Source: Cyclobacteriaceae bacterium
GTDB lineage: Bacteria; Bacteroidota; Bacteroidia; Cytophagales; Cyclobacteriaceae
Assembly (NCBI GenBank): GCA_027533395.1
Contig: JAPZUF010000016.1
Coordinates: forward strand, 1 to 64,000
DNA: 64,000 bases
Direction of reading: 5' to 3'
Below, one piece after another: positions 24,655 to 34,489 of this stretch. The position numbers and the translations under genes were made by a program. Under the pieces are notes generated by a model, which saw nothing but the letters and a program-made list of their open reading frames with translations, ran no database searches and had not been told where the DNA came from. Within the stretch, counting starts at the first letter, position 1, and every line of letters begins with the position of its first letter.

Positions 24655-26484
24655 TCACAAAGACCTGATTAATTTTAACTGTTTTTTTAATTCTTTTAAC
24701 TCAATTTCAGTGTCGGCAATTTTTTGATTCACTTCTTCTCTTAAACTTCCGGCATTTTTCGATTTAGCAAAGAATTCGAGGTTGTTTCTTAACAAAGCAA
24801 TGTCATTTTCAACCTTTGCAATCTTTTTCCTTAGCTGAAGTTCTTTCTGTTGTATTTTCTTATCAGCAGCGGGATCATTCTTTAATTCAGAAAGTTCTGC
24901 CTGTAAACTCAACTGACTCCGCTCTTGCTCACCTAAACCAGGAATAGCATTGACATAGCCTTGCATTGCTTTCTGGAATCTCTCTTTGATGTATTGTATT
25001 TTCTCTCTGGGAACAAAACCAATCTGACCAAACTTTTCCTGAAAGACTGCCAGTTCATCAGCTGAGGCTGCACCTGTTTGTAAAGCATTTTCAAGCGATT
25101 CGCAAATACGTTCTTTCTCAACAAGATTGGCAACTTGCTCCTCACTCGCTTTGTTTTGTTGACCTCGTTTTTTATCAAAAACAAAATCACAATATGATTT
25201 AAATTCTTTAAAAAGTTTTTCTCTTACTTTTTCAGGAACAGGACCGGTTTCTTTCCAGGATGATTGCAATGTTTTCACTTCCTGAATAGCTTTTTGAATA
25301 TCTTCTGATTCAGCCAGCTCTTTTGCTTTGGCAAGTAAAGCTTGCTTTGCTTTTAAGTTAACCGATCTTTCCTCATCCAACTTCTTGAAGAAAACTGCTT
25401 TATTATGAAAGAAGCTCTTAAATGCTCCCCAAAACTTTTTGTTAACGTCTTTAGCTTTATTTCTGGGAACAGTGCCAATTTGTTCCCATTGTTTTTGAAT
25501 TGCTAAAATCTCAACCGTTTTAGCATTCCATTCCTTGATTCTGTCAGTATTAAACTGAGCGAAAGGCTGAGCTGCTTCTGCAATAACTAACTTCTTTTCT
25601 AAGTTACCTTGTAAGGATTGTTGTAACTCTTTTACAAAAGCATCTCTTCTCTCGTAAATAGTATCTGATGCTTTTTTAAAAGCTTGCCAAATTGCTTCTT
25701 TTTCCTCTCTTGGAACTGGTCCGATATGCTTGAACTCGTGGTGCAGCTCATTTAACTGCTGAATCGCATCTTTAATAGAATCAACTAAATTAAGCTGATT
25801 GGCTTTTTCAATAAGTTCTTTCTTCGCAAGTAAATTTTTCTTTCGATCTAACTCTTTTAACTCGAAATAGATGCTTTGATTATCATAAAAACGATCAACC
25901 AACGCATGGTAATTGGCCCACAATGTTTTCGACTGGTTTCCCGGAACTGCTCCAATTGCTTTCCATTGTTTTTGCAGTTCTTGAAATTTATCATATTGAT
26001 TACCCGAGCCAGGTGCATCTAACAATTGTCGCATCTGCTCTAGTAATGTTTCCTTTTTTCTTAAATTCTCATTTTTAATTTCTTCTTGTTGCTTTACAAA
26101 TTGAAAGCGCTTATCGCGAATTAACTTGGCATTGGCATCAAAAATAGCATCCCATTCATCTCCTCTAAATTCAAAGTCTTCTGTTTTTCCACCTTCGCTT
26201 AAAAACTTCTCCAATGCCAGCGCTTTGTTCTTATCAAATTGTTCTTCAAAGAAAGGTTTTATCTCTCTAATGATAGCTTCTGCTTTAATCGGATTAGCAT
26301 CTTTGGCTAACTCTTTCGCTAATTCTGCTAATTGTTTGCGAGTGTAAAGAGAATAGTCTGGTTTAATTTCAGCTTCTTCTTGTACAATAGCATCATCATG
26401 TTCCGCCAGATCAGCCTCGCTGTTCAAAACTCCCTGTTGCAAATTGATTTCAGGGATACCGGTTTCTTTTTCGTTCACTTCCAT
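24655..26484 (-). CDS. DUF349 repeat protein, 609 aa
   Basis: Starts at the ATG at 26484; a TTG two codons upstream is less likely. Residues about 160-510 contain five DUF349 repeats with the W-(x)2-IG-x-VP signature (WKAIGAVPGNQSK, FKHIGPVPREEKE, WEQIGTVPRNKAK, WKETGPVPEKVRE, FGQIGFVPREKIQ). The protein is highly charged and helical, with a coiled coil at the C-terminus. Members of this family occur across Bacteroidota with no assigned biochemical role. A core gene flanking the integration site. Confidence 0.8.
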   Translation of the reverse strand: MEVNEKETGIPEINLQQGVLNSEADLAEHDDAIVQEEAEIKPDYSLYTRKQLAELAKELAKDANPIKAEAIIREIKPFFEEQFDKNKALALEKFLSEGGKTEDFEFRGDEWDAIFDANAKLIRDKRFQFVKQQEEIKNENLRKKETLLEQMRQLLDAPGSGNQYDKFQELQKQWKAIGAVPGNQSKTLWANYHALVDRFYDNQSIYFELKELDRKKNLLAKKELIEKANQLNLVDSIKDAIQQLNELHHEFKHIGPVPREEKEAIWQAFKKASDTIYERRDAFVKELQQSLQGNLEKKLVIAEAAQPFAQFNTDRIKEWNAKTVEILAIQKQWEQIGTVPRNKAKDVNKKFWGAFKSFFHNKAVFFKKLDEERSVNLKAKQALLAKAKELAESEDIQKAIQEVKTLQSSWKETGPVPEKVREKLFKEFKSYCDFVFDKKRGQQNKASEEQVANLVEKERICESLENALQTGAASADELAVFQEKFGQIGFVPREKIQYIKERFQKAMQGYVNAIPGLGEQERSQLSLQAELSELKNDPAADKKIQQKELQLRKKIAKVENDIALLRNNLEFFAKSKNAGSLREEVNQKIADTEIELKELKKQLKLIRSL

Positions 26485-26521
26485 GGTCAAAATAGGCTGT
26501 AAAAATAGAAAAAATGAATCA

Positions 26522-27100
26522 CTAATTCAGGTTTGGATCTTTCGGATAATTAGAATAGACGGAAAATCGACCACCCATGTTACTTAATGCTTTCCGCCAC
26601 ATTTCATCTGCTGGTGTTTCGAAGAGTAAATTTTGGGTTACTATTGATGATACAATCCAACTATCTTGCTTAAGTTCTTCTTCAAGCTGCCCGGCTGCCC
26701 ATCCGCTGTAACCTAGAAAAAAACGGATGTCTTTCTCATTGATCAAACCTAAATCAAGATTGGTTTGCAATTGGTCGAAATCACCACCCCAAAAAACATC
26801 TTCAGCAATGGGAATTGATTCGTCTAAAGTTTTGATTCTATGTAGATAATGAAGGGTATCTTGTTGTACTGGTCCACCAATATGTAAAAGTTGATCTGTT
26901 GATAAACTCTCAAGCACTTCATTAACTGAAGATTCAGAAGGTTTATTCAAGATAAATCCGAATGAGCCATCTTCATTATGTTCACAAAGTAAAACAACGG
27001 TACGTTCAAAAGTAGGATCATTTAGAAAAGGTTCCGAAATCAGCAGTCTTCCCTTCTCAGGTTTTATCTTGTTGGTATATTTAAAGAAATCAAAATCCAT
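26522..27100 (-). CDS. YqgE/AlgH family protein (UPF0301), 192 aa
   Basis: The UPF0301 pattern is clear: GRLLISEPFLNDPTFERTVV, then FGFILNKP, LHIGGPVQQDTLHYLH and GYSGWAAGQLEEELKQ. Family members are cytosolic proteins of uncertain biochemistry (AlgH affects alginate in Pseudomonas). Length is usual for the family. Same strand as the DUF349 gene, 37 bases upstream of it. Confidence 0.9.
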   Translation of the reverse strand: MDFDFFKYTNKIKPEKGRLLISEPFLNDPTFERTVVLLCEHNEDGSFGFILNKPSESSVNEVLESLSTDQLLHIGGPVQQDTLHYLHRIKTLDESIPIAEDVFWGGDFDQLQTNLDLGLINEKDIRFFLGYSGWAAGQLEEELKQDSWIVSSIVTQNLLFETPADEMWRKALSNMGGRFSVYSNYPKDPNLN

Positions 27101-27191
27101 AGGTAATGCTATCGCAAATTATAATAATATCGTTAGCATTATACAATCTGCTGGTTAATTTCACATTTAATTAGCCGAAAAATCAATCTGT

Positions 27192-27833
27192 ATGAGTCAA
27201 CTTCAACAATTGCGTAAAGAGTATTCGAAAGCAAGTCTGGATGAACAAAGTGTAATCAAAGATCCATTTAAACAATTTGAAAAATGGTTGAATGAAGCTC
27301 TAACAACTGAGCTACCAGAACCTAATGCCATGTGTTTAGCAACTGTTTCAACAGATGGTCGGCCATCTCAACGCATAGTATTGCTAAAAGGAATTGAACA
27401 GCAAGGCTTTGTTTTTTATACGAATTATCAAAGTAAAAAAGGAAATCAACTTGCTCAAAATCCTTTTTGTAGCCTTACTTTTTTTTGGCACGAACTCGAA
27501 AGACAAGTAAGAATAGAAGGCATTTGTGAAAAGATTGCCGAAGAGCAATCTGTTGCTTACTTCCAATCCAGACCGATTGGAAGCCAACTGGGTGCCTGGG
27601 TTTCCCCTCAAAGTTCGCCAATCTCCAATAGAGAAATACTTGAACAAAGGTTTGCTAGTATACAGGAGAGGTTTAAAGGGTTAACTAAACTGCCTAAACC
27701 ACAACAATGGGGTGGCTACCTGGTGAAGCCACACTTGATTGAATTTTGGCAAGGAAGAGAAAGCCGCTTACACGATAGACTAGAGTTTAACAAGACTGAT
27801 GATGGATGGAAATTGATAAGGTTGGCACCTTAG
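27192..27833 (+). CDS. pdxH: Pyridoxamine/pyridoxine 5'-phosphate oxidase, 213 aa
   Basis: Oxidises pyridoxine or pyridoxamine 5'-phosphate to pyridoxal 5'-phosphate with FMN. The FMN-binding region is seen in SQRIVLLKGIEQQGFVFYTN and QPFC-like LAQNPFCSLTFFW. The C-terminal signature is IEFWQGRESRLHDR. The length (213) equals the family's usual 210-220. ATG start; transcribed divergently from algH-like, and terminated by a hairpin at 27897. Confidence 0.95.
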   Translation: MSQLQQLRKEYSKASLDEQSVIKDPFKQFEKWLNEALTTELPEPNAMCLATVSTDGRPSQRIVLLKGIEQQGFVFYTNYQSKKGNQLAQNPFCSLTFFWHELERQVRIEGICEKIAEEQSVAYFQSRPIGSQLGAWVSPQSSPISNREILEQRFASIQERFKGLTKLPKPQQWGGYLVKPHLIEFWQGRESRLHDRLEFNKTDDGWKLIRLAP

Positions 27834-27896
27834 AAAACAAGATTAACATTAGTTTGTAATCATCTCGATTACTAAAACCTATTTCTTTATAAAACA

Positions 27897-27924
27897 AAAA
27901 AGACTGTCGATTGACAGTCTTTTC
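27897..27924. terminator. Bidirectional terminator between pdxH and rplT
   Basis: AAAAGACTGTC / GACAGTCTTTT around GATT forms a strong hairpin with A and T tracts on both sides. It can serve pdxH from the left and rplT from the right, as the two genes converge. Confidence 0.85.
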
Positions 27925-27945
27925 TATTATTGAAAACAGGTTAAA

Positions 27946-28290
27946 CTATTTTATTTTGTTTACAACTGCATCGAAAGCTTGTGGATGATTCAAGGCGAGG
28001 TCTGCTAAAACTTTTCTATCCAATACAACACCTGATTTTTTGATTTTACCCATGAATACTGAGTAACTCATGCCGTGGTTTCTTACAGAAGCATTGATAC
28101 GCTGAATCCAGATTGCACGGTATTCTCTCTTTTTCTGCTTACGGTCTCTATAAGCGTAAACTAGACCTTTTTCAACAGCGTTTTTAGCGACTGTCCAAAC
28201 ATTTTTTTTACGACCAAAATAACCTTTGGCCAACTTGAGCACGCGCTTTCTTTTGGCGCGAGATGCTACAGCGTTTACTGATCTTGGCAT
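27946..28290 (-). CDS. rplT: 50S ribosomal protein L20
   Basis: A 114-residue basic protein with the L20 pattern: ARRRRKRVLK-like [19 protein letters not shown], then [20 protein letters not shown] and [17 protein letters not shown]. It binds 23S rRNA early in assembly and, in other bacteria, represses its own operon. It is the last gene of thrS-infC-rpmI-rplT. The 110 bases before it hold two hairpins. Confidence 0.97.
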   Translation of the reverse strand: MPRSVNAVASRAKRKRVLKLAKGYFGRKKNVWTVAKNAVEKGLVYAYRDRKQKKREYRAIWIQRINASVRNHGMSYSVFMGKIKKSGVVLDRKVLADLALNHPQAFDAVVNKIK

Positions 28291-28360
28291 TTCATATTTC
28301 TTTTTTGACGACTGGCGTTCGTTATGAATCTTTTAGAGCCAGGCATCGGGTTAAACATAA

Positions 28361-28400
28361 GTTTAGATTTCGCTAAACAAACCATTTCCGCTTGGCGGAA
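28361..28400 (-). promoter_or_regulatory. Two small hairpins in the rpmI-rplT gap
   Basis: GTTTAG/CTAAAC (28361-28378) and TTCCGC/GCGGAA (28386-28400) lie back to back after rpmI. L20 controls its own operon by RNA binding in other bacteria, so these could be part of that control or a weak transcription pause site. Positional inference only. Confidence 0.35.
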
Positions 28401-28601
28401 TTAAACAAGATAAGGTAGCATAATTGCTACATTTTTCTCGTCAGACTTACTTACAACAGCTTTGTTGCCCAGTCTTCTTTTTTGCTTCGTCTCCTTTTTT
28501 GTAAGGATGTGATTCTTGAACGCATGCTTACGTTTAATTTTACCTGTTCCGGTAACCTTAAATCGCTTCTTTGCGCCAGATTTGGTTTTTACCTTCGGCA
28601 T
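28401..28601 (-). CDS. rpmI: 50S ribosomal protein L35
   Basis: A 66-residue very basic protein with [20 protein letters not shown] at the start and [18 protein letters not shown] in the middle, the L35 pattern. It lies between infC and rplT in the conserved order, 22 bases after the infC stop. Confidence 0.97.
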   Translation of the reverse strand: MPKVKTKSGAKKRFKVTGTGKIKRKHAFKNHILTKKETKQKRRLGNKAVVSKSDEKNVAIMLPYLV

Positions 28602-28623
28602 TTTATTAAAAGTTAAATAAAAA

Positions 28624-29193
28624 CTACTTTTTGGCTTTTGGTTGTACTAGAATGCTCATGTTTTTTCCTTCTAACTTGGGCATCTGCTCAACTTTGCCTA
28701 CTTCTTCCAAAGCTTGGGCGAATTTCAATAACAAAATTTCGCCTCTTTCTTTGTACACAATTGACCTACCTCTAAACAATACACTGGCTTTAACTTTCGC
28801 ACCCTCACCTAAAAAGTTAATGGCGTGCTTTACTTTAAAGTTGAAATCGTGTTCGTCTGTATTCGGTCCAAAACGGATTTCTTTCAAAACAACTTTTTGT
28901 GTTTTTGCTTTGATTTCTTTCTGTTTCTTTTTGTGTTCGTACTTAAACTTTGAGTAATCCGTTATTCTACAAACCGGTGGGTCGGCATTTGGAGAAATTT
29001 CCACTAAATCCAAACCTTGTTCTTGAGCTAATTTTAAGGCTTGTTGTAATGGATATACATCGACCTTAACATTTTCTCCCACAACGCGAACTCGTTGTGC
29101 GGTTATTCTTTCGTTTACTTTAAATGGCTCTTCCGGCTTTTGGGGTCCTCTACGCTGGAAAGGCCTTGGATTTGGCTTAAAATTCGGGTTAAT
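28624..29193 (-). CDS. infC: Translation initiation factor IF-3 with non-standard start codon
   Basis: The C-terminal domain is clear from [36 protein letters not shown] and [17 protein letters not shown]. The conserved N-terminal domain ([21 protein letters not shown]) extends well upstream of the GTG within RVVGEN, the first ordinary start. No ATG, GTG or TTG exists between that N-terminal domain and an upstream in-frame TAA. The start is thus probably ATT at 29193 (189 aa) or ATA at 29202. Such starts are known for infC (AUU in E. coli) and allow IF-3 to control itself. Follows thrS in the operon. Confidence 0.9.
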   Translation of the reverse strand: MNPNFKPNPRPFQRRGPQKPEEPFKVNERITAQRVRVVGENVKVDVYPLQQALKLAQEQGLDLVEISPNADPPVCRITDYSKFKYEHKKKQKEIKAKTQKVVLKEIRFGPNTDEHDFNFKVKHAINFLGEGAKVKASVLFRGRSIVYKERGEILLLKFAQALEEVGKVEQMPKLEGKNMSILVQPKAKK

Positions 29194-29287
29194 ACTCTTT
29201 ATCAGTTTAGTTAAACAAAAACTTATTGTTTACCTTAAGCAAACAAGGGTGCAAATATCGCTAAAAAACAATTAAATCAAAATTTTA

Positions 29288-31222
29288 CTAATATGGCGCA
29301 GCACAATCCTTTCGGAAAGATTCAATGAATGTGTCAAGTTCCATGGTACCCTGATCGCCTTGGCCATGCTTTCGGATGGCAACTTTGCCTTCAGCTGCTT
29401 CTTTCTCACCAACAATCAACATGTAAGGCACTTTTTTAACTTCGGCATCGCGGATTTTTCTTCCGATTTTCTCGTCTCTTTCATCAAAAATCCCTCTGAT
29501 ATCTGCAGCTTTCAGTTTTTCATAAACTGCTTGCGCATAATCATTAAATTTTTCTGAGATAGGCAGCACAGCGATTTGGTCTGGCGATAACCATAAAGGA
29601 AAATTACCTGCGCAGTGTTCAATCAACACAGCTACAAATCTTTCTAACGAACCAAATGGTGCACGGTGAATCATTACTGGTCTGTGTCGCTGATTATCGG
29701 AACCTATATATTCCAACTCGAAACGTTCAGGAAGGTTATAATCGACTTGTATAGTTCCTAATTGCCAACTTCTTCCCAATGCATCTTTCACCATGAAATC
29801 TAATTTAGGTCCATAGAATGCAGCCTCGCCTTCAACTGCAACCGTTTTTAACCCGCGTTCATCTGCCGCTTCTTGAATCTCGCGCTCAGCTTTTTCCCAG
29901 AGGTGATCGTGTCCGATGTACTTAGAGGTATTGCTTTTATCTCTTAGTGAAACTTGTGCGGTATAATTCTCGAAACCCAATGAGTTAAAAACGTGTAGCA
30001 CTAAGTCAATTACTTTGATAAATTCTTCTTTTACTTGGTCAGGACGACAAAAGATATGTGCATCATCTTGTGTAAAACCTCTCACACGTGTTAAGCCATG
30101 TAACTCTCCACTTTGTTCGTAACGATAAACAGTTCCGAATTCTGCCAATCTCACAGGCAAATCTCTATAAGAACGAGGCTTGCTTCTGTATATCTCGCAG
30201 TGGTGTGGGCAGTTCATAGGCTTCAATAAGAATTCTTCGCCTTCGTCCGGAGTATGAATGGGTTGGAAAGAATCCTTACCATATTTTTCATAGTGACCAG
30301 ATGTAACATACAATTGCTTACTACCAATGTGCGGTGTTACCACAGGATCATATCCGGCTTTTACTTGCGCTTTACGCATAAATTGTTCTAATCGCTCGCG
30401 AAGTATGGTTCCTTTTGGTAACCACAATGGTAAACCCATCCCTACTTTTTCCGAGAAGGTGAACAACTCTAATTCTTTACCTAGTTTTCTATGATCTCTT
30501 TTCTTCGCTTCTTCCTGAAGTTTGATGTAATCTTCCAGTTCTTTCGCTTTTGGAAAAGTAATGCCGTAGACCCTGGTTAGCATTTTATTCTTTTCATTGC
30601 CTCGCCAATAGGCCCCAGCTATGTTAGTTATTTTTGCAGCTTTGATAAAACCAGTATGCGGAATATGCGGACCACGACACAGGTCTGTAAAATTTCCCTG
30701 CGTATAGAATGTGATAGTGCCATCTTGCAATTCACCAATTAATTCTTGTTTGTATTCATCTCCTTTCGCTGTAAAGAATTGTAAGGCTTCTTGTTTTGAA
30801 ACTTCTTTTCGATTGTATGAATTGGTTTGCTTGGCTAATTCCAACATTTTGCTTTCTAATCGTTGGATATCTTCGTCAGTAAAAGATTTACCACCTAAGT
30901 CAACATCGTAATAAAAACCGTTCTCTATCGCAGGGCCAATACCGAATTTTGTACCGGGAAATAAAGCTTCTAAAGCTTCAGCAAATAAGTGAGCGGATGA
31001 ATGCCAAAATGTTGACTTACCTCCTGCATCATTCCACGTTAATATTTTGATAGATGCGTCATGATCAATTGATCTGGATAAATCTCTGATTTCTCCGTTT
31101 ACTTCGATTGCCAACGAAACTCTGGCCAAACCTTCGCTAATGCTTTGTGCAATTTCGATTCCTTTAACTCCTGCAGGAAACTCACGAATGCTTCCATCAG
31201 GCAATGTAATATTAATGCTCAT
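29288..31222 (-). CDS. thrS: Threonyl-tRNA synthetase, 644 aa
   Basis: Domains in order: TGS (1-65), second additional editing domain with [17 protein letters not shown] (about 73), class II catalytic core with [20 protein letters not shown] (motif 2 region), [17 protein letters not shown] and motif 3 [12 protein letters not shown], then the anticodon-binding domain to residue 644. It charges tRNA-Thr with threonine. It heads thrS-infC-rpmI-rplT. Length is normal for bacterial ThrRS. Confidence 0.98.
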   Translation of the reverse strand: MSINITLPDGSIREFPAGVKGIEIAQSISEGLARVSLAIEVNGEIRDLSRSIDHDASIKILTWNDAGGKSTFWHSSAHLFAEALEALFPGTKFGIGPAIENGFYYDVDLGGKSFTDEDIQRLESKMLELAKQTNSYNRKEVSKQEALQFFTAKGDEYKQELIGELQDGTITFYTQGNFTDLCRGPHIPHTGFIKAAKITNIAGAYWRGNEKNKMLTRVYGITFPKAKELEDYIKLQEEAKKRDHRKLGKELELFTFSEKVGMGLPLWLPKGTILRERLEQFMRKAQVKAGYDPVVTPHIGSKQLYVTSGHYEKYGKDSFQPIHTPDEGEEFLLKPMNCPHHCEIYRSKPRSYRDLPVRLAEFGTVYRYEQSGELHGLTRVRGFTQDDAHIFCRPDQVKEEFIKVIDLVLHVFNSLGFENYTAQVSLRDKSNTSKYIGHDHLWEKAEREIQEAADERGLKTVAVEGEAAFYGPKLDFMVKDALGRSWQLGTIQVDYNLPERFELEYIGSDNQRHRPVMIHRAPFGSLERFVAVLIEHCAGNFPLWLSPDQIAVLPISEKFNDYAQAVYEKLKAADIRGIFDERDEKIGRKIRDAEVKKVPYMLIVGEKEAAEGKVAIRKHGQGDQGTMELDTFIESFRKDCAAPY

Positions 31223-31285
31223 AAATTTTTAAAGAACGTAAATATAAGCAATTGCCTTAAGGTTTATGAACCTGAATGAAAAGGA

Positions 31286-33793
31286 TTATAAGCTTAATTG
31301 AATGCTTCCAAAAACACCAAACTTTCTAACATCCGGTGTATGGTCAAGATAAGATAAACGATGAATGAAATCGATTCTGAAAAATTTAAAAATATTTTCA
31401 ATGCCATAACCAATTTCAACATAAGGTTTATTGCGAGAGAAGAAAGGGTTCTCTGCGATAGAAGCTTCAGGATTTTCTGAATCAACCAATAAGCTACGGC
31501 TGCCATTGCTCATGGTTCCATAAATAACATTGGCCGTGCCTACCAATCTCCACTTTAATTTTCTTAACAAGGGAATTCGGTTAAAAAATAATCCTTCAAA
31601 ATGATGATCATATTGCAAGGTTAAATAGCGGTCGCTAACAAATTCACCATAATCCATTAAGTTGTAAGTAATGGGTGTAAAAACCGGTGTTTGATTTCCA
31701 AGATGAAGGCCGAGTAATGTGTAAGGTAATGGCTCAAATATATATTCACCGTTGATGTTCATGTTACCTACGCCTAAAATTCCCATTCTTAGTTTCTTTT
31801 CAAAACCTAATCTCAACTTATTGTAAGAAAAATCTGTTCCGGCTACATTTCTTATACCGCGCGTATAGCGAACCGTTAAAATGGGCCAACGAGATGTTCC
31901 TAAACTTATTCTTTCATTATCGTTTTGCAAGAAAAGTTCATCACGCGCATATCTGGCTTCAAGTATTACTTCTGCATTGGAATAACTGCGTAGCGTATCT
32001 GAAGTTGCAACATCTGCAGGATTAGCTAAAAATCCGAAATCAAAAACTGGATCGAAGGTTGTGTACTTTATCGATACTTTTTGAGTGAATCCTTTAAACA
32101 ACTCGCGTGAGAAAGAAATTCTAGATTCATCGAAGTAAAATCCTCGCCTGAACGTGCCCCATCTTTGACTGGCAAGAAGAATCACATTGTCACCAACGGC
32201 TTCATCATCAAAACCTACTCTTCCCAGATCTCTTCTTACCCTAAAGTTAAGGGTTGTCCATCGCTTAGTGGATAATATGTTGGTGGCAAAAACAGAATAC
32301 TTGAACTTTTCATCTTTGAAACCATATCCCAATTGCCCACCAAAAATCCAGCGTTTATTAAATTTATAATTGGTTTTGAATCCTGGCTGAATTCTCCATC
32401 CTTCGATGTTGTTAAAGGAAACAAATCCCAAATATGGACCATACTCAATCTTTCCATCTTTAATATATCCGTCTAAAATGATTTTAACTATATCAGTATA
32501 TGTTTTAATAACCGGAATATTTTTTAAAGTATCAATCATTTTGTAAACAGAAACCTCAGTATTAGATAATGGTTCGTGGCGAAGTGAATCCCAAAATGCT
32601 TCTTGCTTATCGTTCAGTCTCGCTTGTTCGTCCATCACAATAGGGCGTTCATAAAATTTAGTTGGATATGGTTTATTGACAACAAAGTTTTTATTGCTCG
32701 TGTAGAATTTAGCTAACATACCGGCACTGTTGTTTGTGAGTTCACTCACATCAACTAATACCCTATTTTTTATAGGAAGCCAAGCACCAGATTCCGTAAC
32801 GGATAATTCTTGTTGAATTCTTATTCTTTCAATAAAGTTGATATTGGCTTGTTTACCAACATTAACATCAATTTGCTTTAATGCGAAAGTTGATTTATCA
32901 ATCCACATGCTACCCGTAAACGCTAAATCCTGTGGGGAGCGCGGAAAAAAATCCAAACGGTAACAGAAATTATCTCCAACAAATAAACTATCGACTAAGT
33001 CATAATCATAATACAAGCGCCAACCATCGGCTATAGGTGAAACAAATTCTTTATCTAGAATATTTAACCAATTTTGGTAGAAATTATATTCTTGAAAAGA
33101 AGATCCTACTAATTGGGTTACAGTAGAGCCATCTTCAACACCTACACCGTTTACTTTTGAATGTAGAATTTTTTCAAATTTTAAATTGGGTTTATCTCTA
33201 AAGTAAAGTTTAGAAACACTTTCTGTGATAAATAAGGGGAGAATTGGTTTCCCATCTTCACCTGCAATTCTATCAACACTATCTAATACTTGAGTAATTT
33301 TCCGCATAATTTTATTCTTGCGGAATTTATCAGACATGTTATCTACATCAACTTCAATTTTCGTATAAGTGTCGTATTCGTAAGCTAATAATTTTCTTTT
33401 ATCGTTGTTTTCTTTATTCCTAACCACATTTCTCAATACTTCAAAAGCTGGATTTTCGCCTGCTAAAACAACAACTTCCTGAAGGTTGGTAACTTCTTCT
33501 TCCAACTGAAAATTGACAACTTGAGCAATACCCTTTGTGATTTTTTTTGATTTGGACTTATAGCCGATATAAGTTGCAATTAAAGTGTCTTTAGGACTTG
33601 ATGTAGTTAGGGTATAATTACCATCAAAATCTGTTGTTGTACCTATAGTTGTTCCCTTATATAGAACGTTAACGAAAGGAATAGGATCACCAGAATTGGC
33701 ATCAGTTACTTTTCCTTTAACAGTAGTTGACTGTGCAAACGATTGACACGTTAGAAATATAAGAACAACGATTGTTAGGTTGAAGAATTTCAA
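31286..33793 (-). CDS. DUF5686 / carboxypeptidase-regulatory-like outer-membrane protein, 835 aa
   Basis: A TTG start gives a signal peptide (MKFFNLTIVVLIFLTCQSFA). A carboxypeptidase-regulatory-like beta domain follows (about 22-105, VKGKVTDANSGDPIPFVNVL, IATYIGYKSKSKKI). The rest is the DUF5686 family, with many amphipathic strands at the C-terminus (ending in FGVFGSIQLSL), as in outer-membrane beta-barrels. Function is not known; the fold suggests an outer-membrane transport or assembly role. No ATG lies near the N-terminus, so TTG is preferred. Confidence 0.8.
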   Translation of the reverse strand: MKFFNLTIVVLIFLTCQSFAQSTTVKGKVTDANSGDPIPFVNVLYKGTTIGTTTDFDGNYTLTTSSPKDTLIATYIGYKSKSKKITKGIAQVVNFQLEEEVTNLQEVVVLAGENPAFEVLRNVVRNKENNDKRKLLAYEYDTYTKIEVDVDNMSDKFRKNKIMRKITQVLDSVDRIAGEDGKPILPLFITESVSKLYFRDKPNLKFEKILHSKVNGVGVEDGSTVTQLVGSSFQEYNFYQNWLNILDKEFVSPIADGWRLYYDYDLVDSLFVGDNFCYRLDFFPRSPQDLAFTGSMWIDKSTFALKQIDVNVGKQANINFIERIRIQQELSVTESGAWLPIKNRVLVDVSELTNNSAGMLAKFYTSNKNFVVNKPYPTKFYERPIVMDEQARLNDKQEAFWDSLRHEPLSNTEVSVYKMIDTLKNIPVIKTYTDIVKIILDGYIKDGKIEYGPYLGFVSFNNIEGWRIQPGFKTNYKFNKRWIFGGQLGYGFKDEKFKYSVFATNILSTKRWTTLNFRVRRDLGRVGFDDEAVGDNVILLASQRWGTFRRGFYFDESRISFSRELFKGFTQKVSIKYTTFDPVFDFGFLANPADVATSDTLRSYSNAEVILEARYARDELFLQNDNERISLGTSRWPILTVRYTRGIRNVAGTDFSYNKLRLGFEKKLRMGILGVGNMNINGEYIFEPLPYTLLGLHLGNQTPVFTPITYNLMDYGEFVSDRYLTLQYDHHFEGLFFNRIPLLRKLKWRLVGTANVIYGTMSNGSRSLLVDSENPEASIAENPFFSRNKPYVEIGYGIENIFKFFRIDFIHRLSYLDHTPDVRKFGVFGSIQLSL

Positions 33794-33827
33794 AATTCCA
33801 GCGCTTGGTTACTTGCAATGATACGAA

Positions 33828-34487
33828 TTACAGACCGTTTAGTTTTTCCTTTTTGCCTAAAAACTTTGGTTCTGTGTTTAAAACATATAAATCCAATACT
33901 GCCAACGGTCTGGCTAAAAATTCTCTGACAGTAACTTTTATCGTTTTCCAAGTGCCTGGTTCATCTGCGACAATAGCTATAGCTTTCATACCATAATGAT
34001 TACTTATAAACAAAGCTCGGTAGGCATGAAAAGATTGGGTAACAATTATAATGCTATCTTGATTAAAAACTTCCTTGCACCTGACTATGGAGTCAAAAGT
34101 TCTTAATCCAGCAAAGTCAAGCGTTATGCTTTCCTTTCTAATTCCTCTTTGAATTAACGCTGTTCGCATAGCGGAAGGTTCATTGTAATGTTTACTGCGG
34201 TTATCTCCACTTACCAAGATATGTTTTGATTTTTTTAAATCAATCAATTCTTTCGTAGTCTCCATTCGATTTTGAAAAAAAGGATTAGGACTACCATCAA
34301 CTAGTTTATTGCTTGTTCCAAGTACAAGTGCAACCGGACGGTAAGGAGCATCGTCAGCTTTTTTATAAACTTGGCTCTGAGTAGAAAGGATTACCCAAAC
34401 ATTAGTTACTAAAATAAAAAAGATGATGAATAAGAATAGATATAGAATAAATCTCTTTAAGATTTGTATCGACTTTCTTAAAAACAT
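33828..34487 (-). CDS. SanA/YdcF-like (DUF218) membrane-anchored protein, 219 aa
   Basis: A single N-terminal membrane helix (about 11-33) precedes a DUF218 domain with ALVLGTSNKLVDGSPNPFF, HILVSGDNR, and SIIIVTQSFHAYRALFISNH. SanA proteins affect the envelope barrier in E. coli (vancomycin sensitivity). It lies two bases from the nucleoside transporter in the same direction and is probably co-transcribed with it. Confidence 0.85.
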   Translation of the reverse strand: MFLRKSIQILKRFILYLFLFIIFFILVTNVWVILSTQSQVYKKADDAPYRPVALVLGTSNKLVDGSPNPFFQNRMETTKELIDLKKSKHILVSGDNRSKHYNEPSAMRTALIQRGIRKESITLDFAGLRTFDSIVRCKEVFNQDSIIIVTQSFHAYRALFISNHYGMKAIAIVADEPGTWKTIKVTVREFLARPLAVLDLYVLNTEPKFLGKKEKLNGL

Positions 34488-34489
34488 GA

